Position numbers and translations under genes: made by a program | Source: an uncultured Methanomassiliicoccus sp. | GTDB lineage: Archaea > Thermoplasmatota > Thermoplasmata > Methanomassiliicoccales > Methanomassiliicoccaceae | Reading direction: 5' to 3' | Assembly: GCA_905202485.1 (NCBI GenBank) | Contig: CAJKRY010000007.1 | Span: forward strand, 30,938 to 94,937 | DNA length: 64,000 bases | The notes under the pieces: generated by a model | What the model was told of the DNA's origin: nothing | Seen by the model: only the letters and a program-made list of their open reading frames with translations | Databases searched by the model: none | Shown here: piece by piece, positions 27,916 through 35,560 of the stretch | Position numbering within the stretch: the stretch's first letter is position 1 | Layout: every line of letters begins with the position of its first letter

Positions 27916-28994
27916 AGAGAAACCCCCGCTTTTTTGCTGCTTTTCCAACTTTCTATGAGGCTGATATATTCGTATTTATCTGCCGTTTTAACATCAATAT
28001 CATCTAGAATCGCTTCAATCTGCTCTACAGACCTTCCGCCGTCATCAATGTCAAGTTCATGCTGTGCTACTCCGGCAAGACCTTTACACGGAGGGATGAT
28101 GGAGGTGATTACATTTGCTCCTGCGGCCAGTCTGGTCTTTAATCCAGCCACGCCTTCCACGTCTAAGCTGGCAGGTATGAGATTTCTTGGATGCACAAGT
28201 CTCATCACTGCAATTGCTTTCAGTTCTTCAATGAACGGGGACGGTGAGTTGATAGACATCGGTGTGTTATCCTGCGGAACAAAACTCATTGCTCGTACTT
28301 GATTTACATTTAATTCTCTCATAACATCAATTGAATTTGCCCTGTCTTTTACAGACTCTCCCACGCCTACCATTATCCCTTCTTCTGCGAGAAGCCCGTA
28401 TTTATCGGCCCATTTTTTCTGATTGAGCCTAAAATCATAATCCTGATCTGGCCGCAGTTTTTTGAATAATTCGATATTGTGAGTTTCCTGATAACATGCA
28501 ATCCAGTCTGCACCATTTTCCTTTAATGCCGGGAACAGATGCTGAGGAATTGCGCCTGGTGAAACCATAAGCGGAATATCCACTGCATCATTCACCATTT
28601 TCACTAAGTCAGTAAGCCTGTTGTAGTGATTGTCATTATGTATCAGAGGATCTTCACCCATGGTGAGATCAATCACATGAACTCCTGAATCCTCCAGAGA
28701 AGTCGCAAGTTCCAGAATTTCTTCATCTGTTTTTCTATACCTTACGCTGTCTCTATTTGAATTTCTGTAAAAACAAAATGAACAATTATTACGGCAGTGC
28801 GTTGAAAAATATACAAAACCGTAAAGAAAAACTTTATTTCTAAAATATTGAGTTTTAACAGTTCTAGCTGCTTCAAACAGCTGTGCTACAGAGTTCTGAT
28901 CTTCTGCAGCAAGCAAGACTTCTATTTCCGTAACAGTTAGATCCTGGCCATCCAGTGATTTCTGAAGTATGGGTATTATATCTGCATCTTTCAT
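27912..28994 (-). CDS. pylB: 3-methylornithine synthase PylB
   Basis: A 360-residue radical SAM mutase that turns lysine into 3-methylornithine. The cluster motif CRNNCSFCFY (CxxxCxxC) lies near residues 62-71, and VIDLTMGEDP, typical of PylB, at about 108. GGRSVEQIEAIL and the final helix complete the fold. Its ATG is preceded by GGAGG, which overlaps the pylS stop codon (TAGGAGG), so expression of pylS and pylB is tightly linked. Confidence 0.95.
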   Translation of the reverse strand: MKDADIIPILQKSLDGQDLTVTEIEVLLAAEDQNSVAQLFEAARTVKTQYFRNKVFLYGFVYFSTHCRNNCSFCFYRNSNRDSVRYRKTDEEILELATSLEDSGVHVIDLTMGEDPLIHNDNHYNRLTDLVKMVNDAVDIPLMVSPGAIPQHLFPALKENGADWIACYQETHNIELFKKLRPDQDYDFRLNQKKWADKYGLLAEEGIMVGVGESVKDRANSIDVMRELNVNQVRAMSFVPQDNTPMSINSPSPFIEELKAIAVMRLVHPRNLIPASLDVEGVAGLKTRLAAGANVITSIIPPCKGLAGVAQHELDIDDGGRSVEQIEAILDDIDVKTADKYEYISLIESWKSSKKAGVSL

Positions 28995-29004
28995 GCGCTG
29001 CCTC

Positions 29005-29832
29005 CTATATATCCAGTCTGACTCCTCTGAGATAGATTAGGCTGCGGCCAGACTTTTTGATGTTATCCATTCCATACTTCATCATGGAAAGGCGTTCTAA
29101 TCCAAATCCTACTCCTGCCCAAGGCTGAGTTATTCCATGAGCTGGATCTAATTTGTGCGGCCCTACAGCACCAGATGCTACTTCCACTCCGTCTATCTCT
29201 ACATCAAGAGTTTTAACATAGACATCCGATTCGCATTCTACAAGGCTGTATTCCAGTCCAACAGCATCCATTATTGTTTTAATATGCATCAAAAGCTGGT
29301 CAGCCGGGTCATTATCCGGCGCCATCTCTACAAGGTTCAGCATTGTAAATTCTTCTAAGTGGTTGGATCCTTTTGATTCTTTTCTAAAACAAGATCCGAT
29401 TTCAAAGAGCCTCAGCGGGCCTTTGCTGTACCTATACATGTGCCTCATCATGAAGTATAGATTAGGCGCAAGCATGGGCCGGAGGCAACGTTTTTCATCT
29501 AACCAAAATACCTGTTCATGCAGCGGATGAGATCTGTCGATACCCATCTTTTCCAACGCGCTGCGGGAAATTATACTGGGAGTTTTTACTTCAATGAAAC
29601 CATTATCAACCAAAGCTTGAGCAAGGATAGATTCAATCTGTGACAATTGATGCCTTTCTGGATAATCCAGCATATGCCTGATATCTTTCCTTACTTTGGA
29701 CAGATGTTCGGAAGTGATATTCTTAAACACCTCTTCCCTTTCTTCTGTACTATCAAATGTTCTATCTGCTTCAGCAGGTATTCCCAATTCTTTTAGCCTC
29801 TGTTTTTGAGAAGCTGTCCATTCGACCGGCAT
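29005..29832 (-). CDS. pylS: Pyrrolysyl-tRNA synthetase, catalytic domain only
   Basis: 275 residues, class II synthetase of the delta-pylSn type: it lacks the N-terminal tRNA-binding domain found in Methanosarcina, and no pylSn gene is present here. Motif 2 is LFEIGSCFRKES (~143-154), the substrate pocket includes MLAPNLYFMMRHM (~115-127) and FTMLNLVEM (~162-170), and motif 3 is GVGFGLERLSMM (~242-253). It charges tRNA-Pyl with pyrrolysine. It starts 41 bp after pylT with GGAGG upstream. It ends in TAG, which is striking because its own product enables amber read-through; the TAG is also part of the pylB ribosome site. Confidence 0.96.
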   Translation of the reverse strand: MPVEWTASQKQRLKELGIPAEADRTFDSTEEREEVFKNITSEHLSKVRKDIRHMLDYPERHQLSQIESILAQALVDNGFIEVKTPSIISRSALEKMGIDRSHPLHEQVFWLDEKRCLRPMLAPNLYFMMRHMYRYSKGPLRLFEIGSCFRKESKGSNHLEEFTMLNLVEMAPDNDPADQLLMHIKTIMDAVGLEYSLVECESDVYVKTLDVEIDGVEVASGAVGPHKLDPAHGITQPWAGVGFGLERLSMMKYGMDNIKKSGRSLIYLRGVRLDI

Positions 29833-29872
29833 GTTTAAGAGGCCTCCGTTAGAAGTATATCATCAAAATTAA

Positions 29873-29943
29873 TGGCGAAGTGCCCGGGAGTTGAACCCGG
29901 CTGCCGTGGCTGTAGAGGCCTGGTGGTCCCGGACCAACACTCC
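29873..29943 (-). tRNA. pylT: tRNA-Pyl (CUA)
   Basis: 71 nt including encoded CCA (29873-29875). On the minus strand the acceptor GGAGUGU pairs with GCACUUC (two G-U pairs), one linker base follows, the D arm is GGUC-CGG-GACC with only three loop bases, and the T arm is CCGGG-UUCAACU-CCCGG. The anticodon CUA is at 29913-29915 in the loop CUCUACA. The anticodon stem is broken: three pairs (GGC/GCC), an internal loop A/AC, then two pairs. The tiny D-loop and broken stem are the known form in Methanomassiliicoccales. Confidence 0.95.
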
Positions 29944-29954
29944 ACATTGCGGTT

Positions 29955-29995
29955 AAGTGATGCCCTGAGGCGCAGAATCTCAGGGCAGTTCACTT
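29955..29995. promoter_or_regulatory. Long hairpin 11 bp upstream of pylT
   Basis: AAGTGATGCCCTGAG (29955-29969) pairs with CTCAGGGCA (29979-29987) and TCACTT (29990-29995), a 15-bp stem with one 2-nt bulge and a 9-nt loop. It lies in the pylT leader on the minus strand. It could guide 5' processing of the tRNA, protect the transcript, or be a small RNA; its function is unknown. Confidence 0.6.
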
Positions 29996-30070
29996 CCCTG
30001 TATTCAATCGTAGGGGGATATGATCGAACAGCAGGACTTCTCATGAGGAAATGATTCTCATCTTGTATAG

Positions 30071-30082
30071 GGTGTATATAAG
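30071..30082. promoter_or_regulatory. TATA-like element in the pylT-mtmC2 gap
   Basis: GGTGTATATAAG here is repeated exactly at 30255-30266. On the minus strand it reads CTTATATACACC and could drive a pylT transcript starting near 30050, giving a leader of ~105 nt that holds the long hairpin. The rest of the 430-bp gap (29944-30373) shows no gene. Confidence 0.4.
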
Positions 30083-30254
30083 AGGAGTGAGAAGCCATCT
30101 CAAATTCAGAGTTATTTCCAAAATGAGATATGTTTTTGAATCGTATAGTTGACGAGTTCATTTCCTCACACAGAATCTGAAACTTTTGTATATTATTTAA
30201 AGATTTCCCTAATTACCCCCATGGCTCAATAACTAATATTTAAAACTAATTGTT

Positions 30255-30266
30255 GGTGTATATAAG
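30255..30266 (+). promoter_or_regulatory. Second GGTGTATATAAG element, upstream of mtmC2
   Basis: Exact copy of the 12-bp element at 30071-30082. It would give an mtmC2B2 transcript with a leader of roughly 85 nt. Confidence 0.35.
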
Positions 30267-30310
30267 CTCTTATTTCATTATATTTAAATGTTTCTAATTG
30301 AACTTACTAC

Positions 30311-30319
30311 TTTATATAG
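30311..30319 (+). promoter_or_regulatory. TATA box proximal to mtmC2
   Basis: TTTATATAG lies about 59 bp before the mtmC2 ATG, suggesting a start near 30340 with a ~33-nt leader. Confidence 0.45.
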
Positions 30320-30373
30320 TAGAATGTAAATGATCATATAAACGTTTTATACTAGAACAATGGAAGTGTCTAG

Positions 30374-31015
30374 ATGAGCAGCAAAGAAGAAATAATGGCA
30401 AGTCTCAAGAAATCAATTGAGACTTGGGACGTCAAGCTTGCTGAAACAGCAGCAAAAGAAGCTTTGGATGCCGGAATAGACCCTGGTGATGCAGTGGAAA
30501 ACGGTCTAGGAAAAGGCATGGAAACAATCAGCAAACTTTTCGATGAAGCAAAGATCTTCCTCCCACAGGTTTTAGCAGCTTCTAAGGCCATGGAAAAGGC
30601 ATTGGAAGTTTTCGAACCTGTAATGGTGAAGGGATCTACAAGCTCACGTGGTACCGTAGTTTTAGCTACAGTTCTGGGTGACATTCATGAAATCGGAAAG
30701 AATGTAGTAGCAGCCATGCTGAAAGGTGCCGGATTCAATGTAGTAGACATTGGAAGAGATGTAGCACCTGAAAAGTTCTTAGAAGCTGTAAAGGAAAACA
30801 AGGCCGATGTTGTTGGTGCATCTGCATTAATGACAACCACAGTAGTGGTTCAGAAGGACATTGTTGACCTCATCAAGGAAGAAAATGTGAGCGTAAAGAC
30901 CATTTTCGGTGGAGCTCCAGCTAGTGCAGAGTGGGTTGAGAGTATCGGTGGAGATATGTATTGCCCGTCTGGAGCAGAAGCAGTAGAACTGGTCACTAAG
31001 TTAATCAAGGGGTGA
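30374..31015 (+). CDS. mtmC: Monomethylamine corrinoid protein MtmC, copy 2
   Basis: 213 residues. The cap domain has AKIFLPQVLAASKAMEKAL (~50-68), and the cobalamin domain has DIHEIGKNVVAAML with the cobalt-ligating His, then VGASALMTTTVV and FGGAPASAEWVESIGGDMY. It is similar to copy 1 but clearly diverged, so the duplication is not recent. It is the first gene of mtmC2-mtmB2 and transcribed away from the pyl locus. Confidence 0.96.
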   Translation: MSSKEEIMASLKKSIETWDVKLAETAAKEALDAGIDPGDAVENGLGKGMETISKLFDEAKIFLPQVLAASKAMEKALEVFEPVMVKGSTSSRGTVVLATVLGDIHEIGKNVVAAMLKGAGFNVVDIGRDVAPEKFLEAVKENKADVVGASALMTTTVVVQKDIVDLIKEENVSVKTIFGGAPASAEWVESIGGDMYCPSGAEAVELVTKLIKG

Positions 31016-31020
31016 ACTAA

Positions 31021-32388
31021 ATGGCAGCCAGACCAATCTCAATATATGATACATATGAGAGATTTTTGAAAGGACAAAAAGTCGCGGAAAGTGATTGGGA
31101 TTACGTCACAATTCCAACAAACGCAACTGCAATGAAAGAGAAATACAACATCAAATTCGGTAAAGAGATCATACCTGAAGACAAAGACCTCAAAAACAGG
31201 TTATTCCAGGCAGGTATGGAAATGCTCATTACCAGCGGATTTTACAACGCTGATATGGGTAGAGTATTATATGTAACCGAAGATGAAATCAAAGAAGGCA
31301 TTAAAAAGACTCCTAAAAAATTACTCTTAGGAGAATATCGTGACGCTGCTCGCTTTGAACCAAGGAAGGGAAACTCTTCTACAAAGCCAATCATTCAGGG
31401 AGGACCAACAGGTGCTCCAGTTTCTGAGGAAGTATTTATCCAAGTAATGCAAAGTTACGCTCAGGAGGCTACAGTCGATACACTCGTAAATGGTGTAATG
31501 GCTACAATAGAAGGACACCCTGCAACAACAAACACACCTTGGGAAATCAAAGCCACATTGGCTGAACTGAGGGCGGTAAAGGAAGCCAGAGTCAGGGCTA
31601 ACCGTCCATATATGGCTATATAGGGCCCTGAGACACCGCTGTCCGCAGCGGGACGTCTCGCCGGAGATTACGCCATGAGGCCATGTGAAAGCCATGAGTG
31701 CTCACAGCTGAACGAACTGAAGATAGATATGGCAGGACTCAACATGCTTGCTGGATGGCAGGCTCAGGGTAACACCATCATGATCGAACAGATGCCTATC
31801 TTTGGTGGATATTGTGGCGGAATTGAAGAAACAGCAATTTGCGACATTGCTACAACTCTTGCATCCTTCACACTCTTTGGAGGAAACTTCCACTTAGATG
31901 GTCCAATCCACATCAGGTGGGGTATCACAACATCAAGAGAGACTTTACAGGTAGCTGCCCACGCTGCAGCAGCCATAGATGCCAACACAGATCTGTTACT
32001 TGCAAATCAGTACTACACAATCGCTGGACCTTGCACAGAGATGTGTCTTCTTGAGACTGCAGCTCAGGCAATGTCTGATACCGCAAGCGGACGTGAACTT
32101 CTGTCTGGTTCAGCTGCCGCCAAGGGTGTTGTTCAGGACAAGACCACTGGTATGGAAGCAAGAATCATGGGAGAAGCCGCTATGGCAACATGCGGAATGA
32201 AAGTCTCTGAAGTCAATGAGATCCTTGAGAAACTGGTAAGTGAATACGAGCAGAACTATACCAAAGCTCCTGCTGGAAAACGCTTCCAGGAATGCTACGA
32301 CGTCAAGAATGTTATACCCACTGATGAGTATATACAGATATACAACGGTGCCGTAGCAAAACTCAGGGACCTTGGACTTCCGATGTAA
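31021..32388 (+). CDS. mtmB: Monomethylamine methyltransferase MtmB, copy 2 (in-frame amber = pyrrolysine)
   Basis: 455 residues with TAG at 31621-31623 read as pyrrolysine 201, in the context ANRPYMAI-Pyl-GPETPLSAAGR. The frame is the same on both sides, the total length is right for MtmB (~458), and the downstream half contains EQMPIFGGYCGGIEE and GPCTEMCLLETAAQAM. It demethylates monomethylamine onto MtmC and releases ammonium. It starts 5 bp after mtmC2. An Rh-type ammonium channel follows, fitting the product released. Confidence 0.97.
31630..31659 (+). promoter_or_regulatory. PYLIS-like hairpin after the mtmB2 amber codon
   Basis: GAGAC (31630-31634) pairs with GTCTC (31655-31659), and CCGCTG (31636-31641) with CAGCGG (31646-31651). 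Sequence and structure are almost the same as in mtmB1, more alike than most of the two genes, though protein constraint could also explain this. Confidence 0.65.
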
Positions 32389-32449
32389 GGATAATTCATA
32401 GTTATCCTACATTGCTTTCCTAAACCCATTTTTTTTATTTTTTTTATGT
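32389..32449 (+). terminator. Shared hairpin element plus T-tract between mtmB2 and the Rh channel
   Basis: GGATAATTCATAGTTATCC (32389-32407, arms GGATAA/TTATCC) starts right after the mtmB2 stop and is followed 21 nt later by a run of T with single A and C interruptions (32429-32449). The same 18 bp recurs at 41588-41605 ahead of mtbC. It may end or attenuate transcription before the channel gene. Confidence 0.55.
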
Positions 32450-32465
32450 TGCGGGAGAGATTTAG

Positions 32466-33797
32466 ATGAATGTGGGTAGAAAGAAAGTAGCGGCAGCTAT
32501 CCTTGTCGTAGCCTGTTTGGCGTTATTGTGTATCACTTTGGTACCGACAAGCAGTCTTGAAGACGACGCAGCTGCAAATCCGGATATAGCATTATCTTCA
32601 GGAGAGGAAATGCTCACTCCATCTGGCTCAGAGGGAACTTCTGACCAGTCATTCACAGATGACGAGATGAGCCGATACTCCAAGAATATGGACATATGGT
32701 TCATGTTAATGCTAGTTGCATTTTTGATGATATTTATTAGGAAGTTCGAGTGGGGTGTGGCTTTAGCTACATTACTCGTTACAGCAGGCAGCTTTTTATC
32801 ATATATGGCTATCCAGCAGTTCTACTTTGGAGCTGACATATGGGATCAGTCATTAATGATCCGGGGTGTGATCTGCTCAATCACGGTAGTGATTGGAATT
32901 GGTGTATTCTTAGGAACCATTAAAATGTGGCAATACTTGCTGGTAGGAGTATTATTTGCTCCGATTTATGCATTTGTCGAGTGGTTCTTAACAGCCGCGC
33001 CATATCTGAATGACCTAGGCATCGGAACTGTTACAGATCCAGGCGGATCGATAATGGTGCATATGTGTGCTGCATACTTTGGTTTAGGAGTTCTATTAGC
33101 ATTGCGGGAGAAAAGAGCGTTCAAAGAACCGATGTATACAACTACGCATAGCGTGACGTTTGTATGGTTGGCAAGTATGCTTCTATTCATCCTATGGCCG
33201 TCATTTGTAACATCTCTGCTTCCTGCAGATCAGGTTACATGGGGTCTCGTCACATGCTATATGTCTGGAATAGGATCAATGATTACGACATATATCATAT
33301 TAGAAATAACTCAGAAGAAGGTCAATCCGTTGATCTATACTTATGCCATGCTGGCAGGACCGGTAGCTATTGGTTCTCCGCTGCTTCTAGTAAATCAGTG
33401 GGGTGCATTGGTAGTAGGTCTGGTCGCAGGCGCCATATCAGCTCTTGCATTTGTTTACTTACAACCGTGGCTTTGTAAGAAGATGGGTGCAGTGGATGTG
33501 ATGGGTGTCCATAACCTGCATGGCGTAGGCGGATGGATAGGTGCTTTGTCTGTGGTTGTGATAACAGGAGAGCTTGTAAATGCAGTTGCTGCAATATGCG
33601 TAGCTGTAATCGTACTTGTACTCGGTGCAGTAGTCGGACTTGTTGTGCGCTTCACAAGAGGAAAGATGACTGACGACATGCTCTTCTCGGATGATGCAGA
33701 CTTCATAAAATCAGAGGATCCAAATCAAAAATATATCCAAACAAAGCTGGATGAAGATCCTGCAAATGCCGACGCACCTGGGCCAGGAACTGCTTGA
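32466..33797 (+). CDS. Rh/Amt-type ammonium (methylammonium) channel
   Basis: 443 residues with an N-terminal hydrophobic segment, a polar acidic stretch (25-70) and about 11 membrane helices. It resembles Rh proteins more than classical AmtB: GGSIMVHMCAAYFGLG (His near residue 199) and VHNLHGVGGWIGAL (His near 349 and 352) give the twin-His pore pattern. Rh and Amt channels conduct NH3 or methylamine. Its place behind mtmC2B2 suggests uptake of methylamine or export of the ammonium released by demethylation. It is convergent with the permease gene at 33926. An acidic C-terminal tail follows the last helix. Confidence 0.85.
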   Translation: MNVGRKKVAAAILVVACLALLCITLVPTSSLEDDAAANPDIALSSGEEMLTPSGSEGTSDQSFTDDEMSRYSKNMDIWFMLMLVAFLMIFIRKFEWGVALATLLVTAGSFLSYMAIQQFYFGADIWDQSLMIRGVICSITVVIGIGVFLGTIKMWQYLLVGVLFAPIYAFVEWFLTAAPYLNDLGIGTVTDPGGSIMVHMCAAYFGLGVLLALREKRAFKEPMYTTTHSVTFVWLASMLLFILWPSFVTSLLPADQVTWGLVTCYMSGIGSMITTYIILEITQKKVNPLIYTYAMLAGPVAIGSPLLLVNQWGALVVGLVAGAISALAFVYLQPWLCKKMGAVDVMGVHNLHGVGGWIGALSVVVITGELVNAVAAICVAVIVLVLGAVVGLVVRFTRGKMTDDMLFSDDADFIKSEDPNQKYIQTKLDEDPANADAPGPGTA

Positions 33798-33886
33798 AGA
33801 TAATCAATAAATGATATCCTCCTTAAACCCTTTCCTTTTATTTTTTTTATTTAAACAACTAATCAATAAAAATAGAAAAAAGGTTT

Positions 33887-33908
33887 AATTTCTGCTAATG
33901 CAGAAATT
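33887..33908 (-). terminator. Hairpin terminator of the APC permease gene
   Basis: AATTTCTGC (33887-33895) and GCAGAAATT (33900-33908) form a perfect 9-bp stem with loop TAAT. On the minus strand it is followed by a T-rich run. It lies 17 bp after the permease stop. Confidence 0.65.
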
Positions 33909-33925
33909 TGTTGTTTGCATTCAAA

Positions 33926-35383
33926 TTATGATGCATTTTTTATTTCATCATCTGCAGGCTCGTCTAACTTAGGCTCTGCCTTGTTTTTCCGTATCATGTT
34001 CTGTGTAACTATCCATATTGGTATGAATGCCAAAAGAACAACTGCACCCACGATAGTAGACATTGAACCGTAATCCAGAGAATTGAGGTATACGAGACAT
34101 GGCAGTAATATTACAAGCTCGTAAACTACCATTGCGGCTGCAAGGTATTTCCATCCACGAGGTGCTTTAAACGGCCTTTCCAGTTTTTTAATCTCTGGAT
34201 CCCTCTTTGATTTTACGTATGCCATCAGAGCGATAGATACTGCAATGGCATATCCCATTGATGAAGCGGCCAATACTGCTACTGGATTTCCCAGCAGGAT
34301 CAGGAACATGTTGAACACTCCAACAAAGATCATTGCCCTTACAGGCATGCCTTTGTCATTAGTTTTTACAAACTGTTTCGGGAAGTTGCCTTCCAGAGCC
34401 ATTGAGTAAAGTGTTCTGGATGATCCTAAGAATCCCGTCTGGATGATCAGAATCATTGCACCGATCAGTAAGATTAACAGTATTGTGGATCCGATATCAC
34501 CAAATGTCATAAGTGCAAGAGGATACAGCGGGTCAAGAGGTGCGTTAACGACTCCGTCCACACCTAATGTTCCTATGACTGAAGTTTGGGTTAGCAGATA
34601 CAGAATCAAACATATGATTCCGCAAGAGAACAGTGCTTTTGGAACATCTGAACTTGGTTTTTTATATTCTGGACCGTAAACAGCAGCTGTTTCCCACGCA
34701 CAGGCGCTCCATTGAGCCATACCCATCAATCCAAAGAATACTGCCAAGTCTAGTCCGCTCCAGCTCCATCCTGCAGGGAACCAAGATGATGTTATGTTGC
34801 TTGCATGGAAGTCCCCAGTGATGAACGGTGCTACGAGGATAATTACCAAGGGTACAAGAGTGATAAGCGCTAAGATGAGCCCTATCTTTGCACCGCCGGA
34901 CAATCCGCGTGCTCCAATCACGATCATTGCAATTATGATTACAGCTCCGATTATCAGATTAAGTGCTAAAGAATTTACATCACTCAGGGCTGGTACAAAT
35001 CCTTGAAGATATGTATCAATAGTCATGGTAAATATTGCAACTACTGGAGTCCATGCAAACCAGTAACTCCAGGCACAGAATCCACCTATAAACTTGCCCC
35101 GGTCATATTTTGATTTATTCTTTCTATCGGTGAATACTTCTTGAGCACAACCTGCCAATCCAGATGCATTAGGAAACGCCGTAACCATTTCTGCAAACGC
35201 ACTGTTTTGGAGGAAACCCTGAATAACTGATATTCCCCAGAGAGCAATAGAAAATGCCCATAGATAGCTTGCCGAATAGCCTATAGACGGCAAGATAAGT
35301 ATGGGTACGCCCAATGCAATCAACAGTCCTTGTTTCCAGTCTATTGTGCGGCGTAAGGTAGATTCATTCTCACATTCGGACAT
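33926..35383 (-). CDS. APC-family amino acid/amine permease
   Basis: 485 residues with about 12 membrane helices. The start LLIALGVPILILPSIGY and GWSWSGLDLAVFFGLMG (~230) match the APC superfamily (amino acid and polyamine transporters). In Methanosarcina, permeases of this type are linked to methylamine methyltransferase genes. It is the last gene of the mtb-mtt run, with its own GGGAGG ribosome site. Substrate (a methylamine) is inferred from context only. The C-terminus is charged (RKNKAEPKLDEPADDE). Confidence 0.85.
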   Translation of the reverse strand: MSECENESTLRRTIDWKQGLLIALGVPILILPSIGYSASYLWAFSIALWGISVIQGFLQNSAFAEMVTAFPNASGLAGCAQEVFTDRKNKSKYDRGKFIGGFCAWSYWFAWTPVVAIFTMTIDTYLQGFVPALSDVNSLALNLIIGAVIIIAMIVIGARGLSGGAKIGLILALITLVPLVIILVAPFITGDFHASNITSSWFPAGWSWSGLDLAVFFGLMGMAQWSACAWETAAVYGPEYKKPSSDVPKALFSCGIICLILYLLTQTSVIGTLGVDGVVNAPLDPLYPLALMTFGDIGSTILLILLIGAMILIIQTGFLGSSRTLYSMALEGNFPKQFVKTNDKGMPVRAMIFVGVFNMFLILLGNPVAVLAASSMGYAIAVSIALMAYVKSKRDPEIKKLERPFKAPRGWKYLAAAMVVYELVILLPCLVYLNSLDYGSMSTIVGAVVLLAFIPIWIVTQNMIRKNKAEPKLDEPADDEIKNAS

Positions 35384-35399
35384 TTATATGCCTCCCATG

Positions 35400-35546
35400 T
35401 TAGAAGTTTTTCACCATTGTCCTAGCCTGCCAGATTCCAAGCAAACTGACTGCAATCATAACTATAATGAAAGCTATGTCAGAGTGTGGAAGCAGCCCGT
35501 TAGCGAAACAAGCATCATATGCGGCTTGTGCGATCTCAGTTTGCAT
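35400..35546 (-). CDS. 48-residue single-helix membrane protein
   Basis: Reads MQTEIAQAAYDACFANGLLP, then one membrane helix (IAFIIVMIAVSLLGIW) and a basic end (QARTMVKNF). A strong ribosome site (GGAGGTG) lies 6 bp before the ATG. It sits between two transporter genes (14 bp after one, 16 bp before the next), so it may be a small subunit or regulator of one of them. No named family is recognised. Confidence 0.7.
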   Translation of the reverse strand: MQTEIAQAAYDACFANGLLPHSDIAFIIVMIAVSLLGIWQARTMVKNF

Positions 35547-35560
35547 CTTTTACACCTCCA

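Noticed and set aside
29835..30161. A 108-residue minus-strand frame across pylT
   Set aside because: It contains the whole tRNA-Pyl and the hairpin, has no family resemblance, and is a chance frame.
30320..30331. TAGAATGTAAAT matches the end of the CRISPR repeat
   Set aside because: Only 12 AT-rich bases match, and there is no second copy or spacer-like spacing. It lies in the mtmC2 promoter region and is most likely chance.
30374..32388. Very recent duplication of mtmCB
   Set aside because: The two copies differ at many residues and in gene spacing and start codons, so they are old paralogues or were acquired separately.
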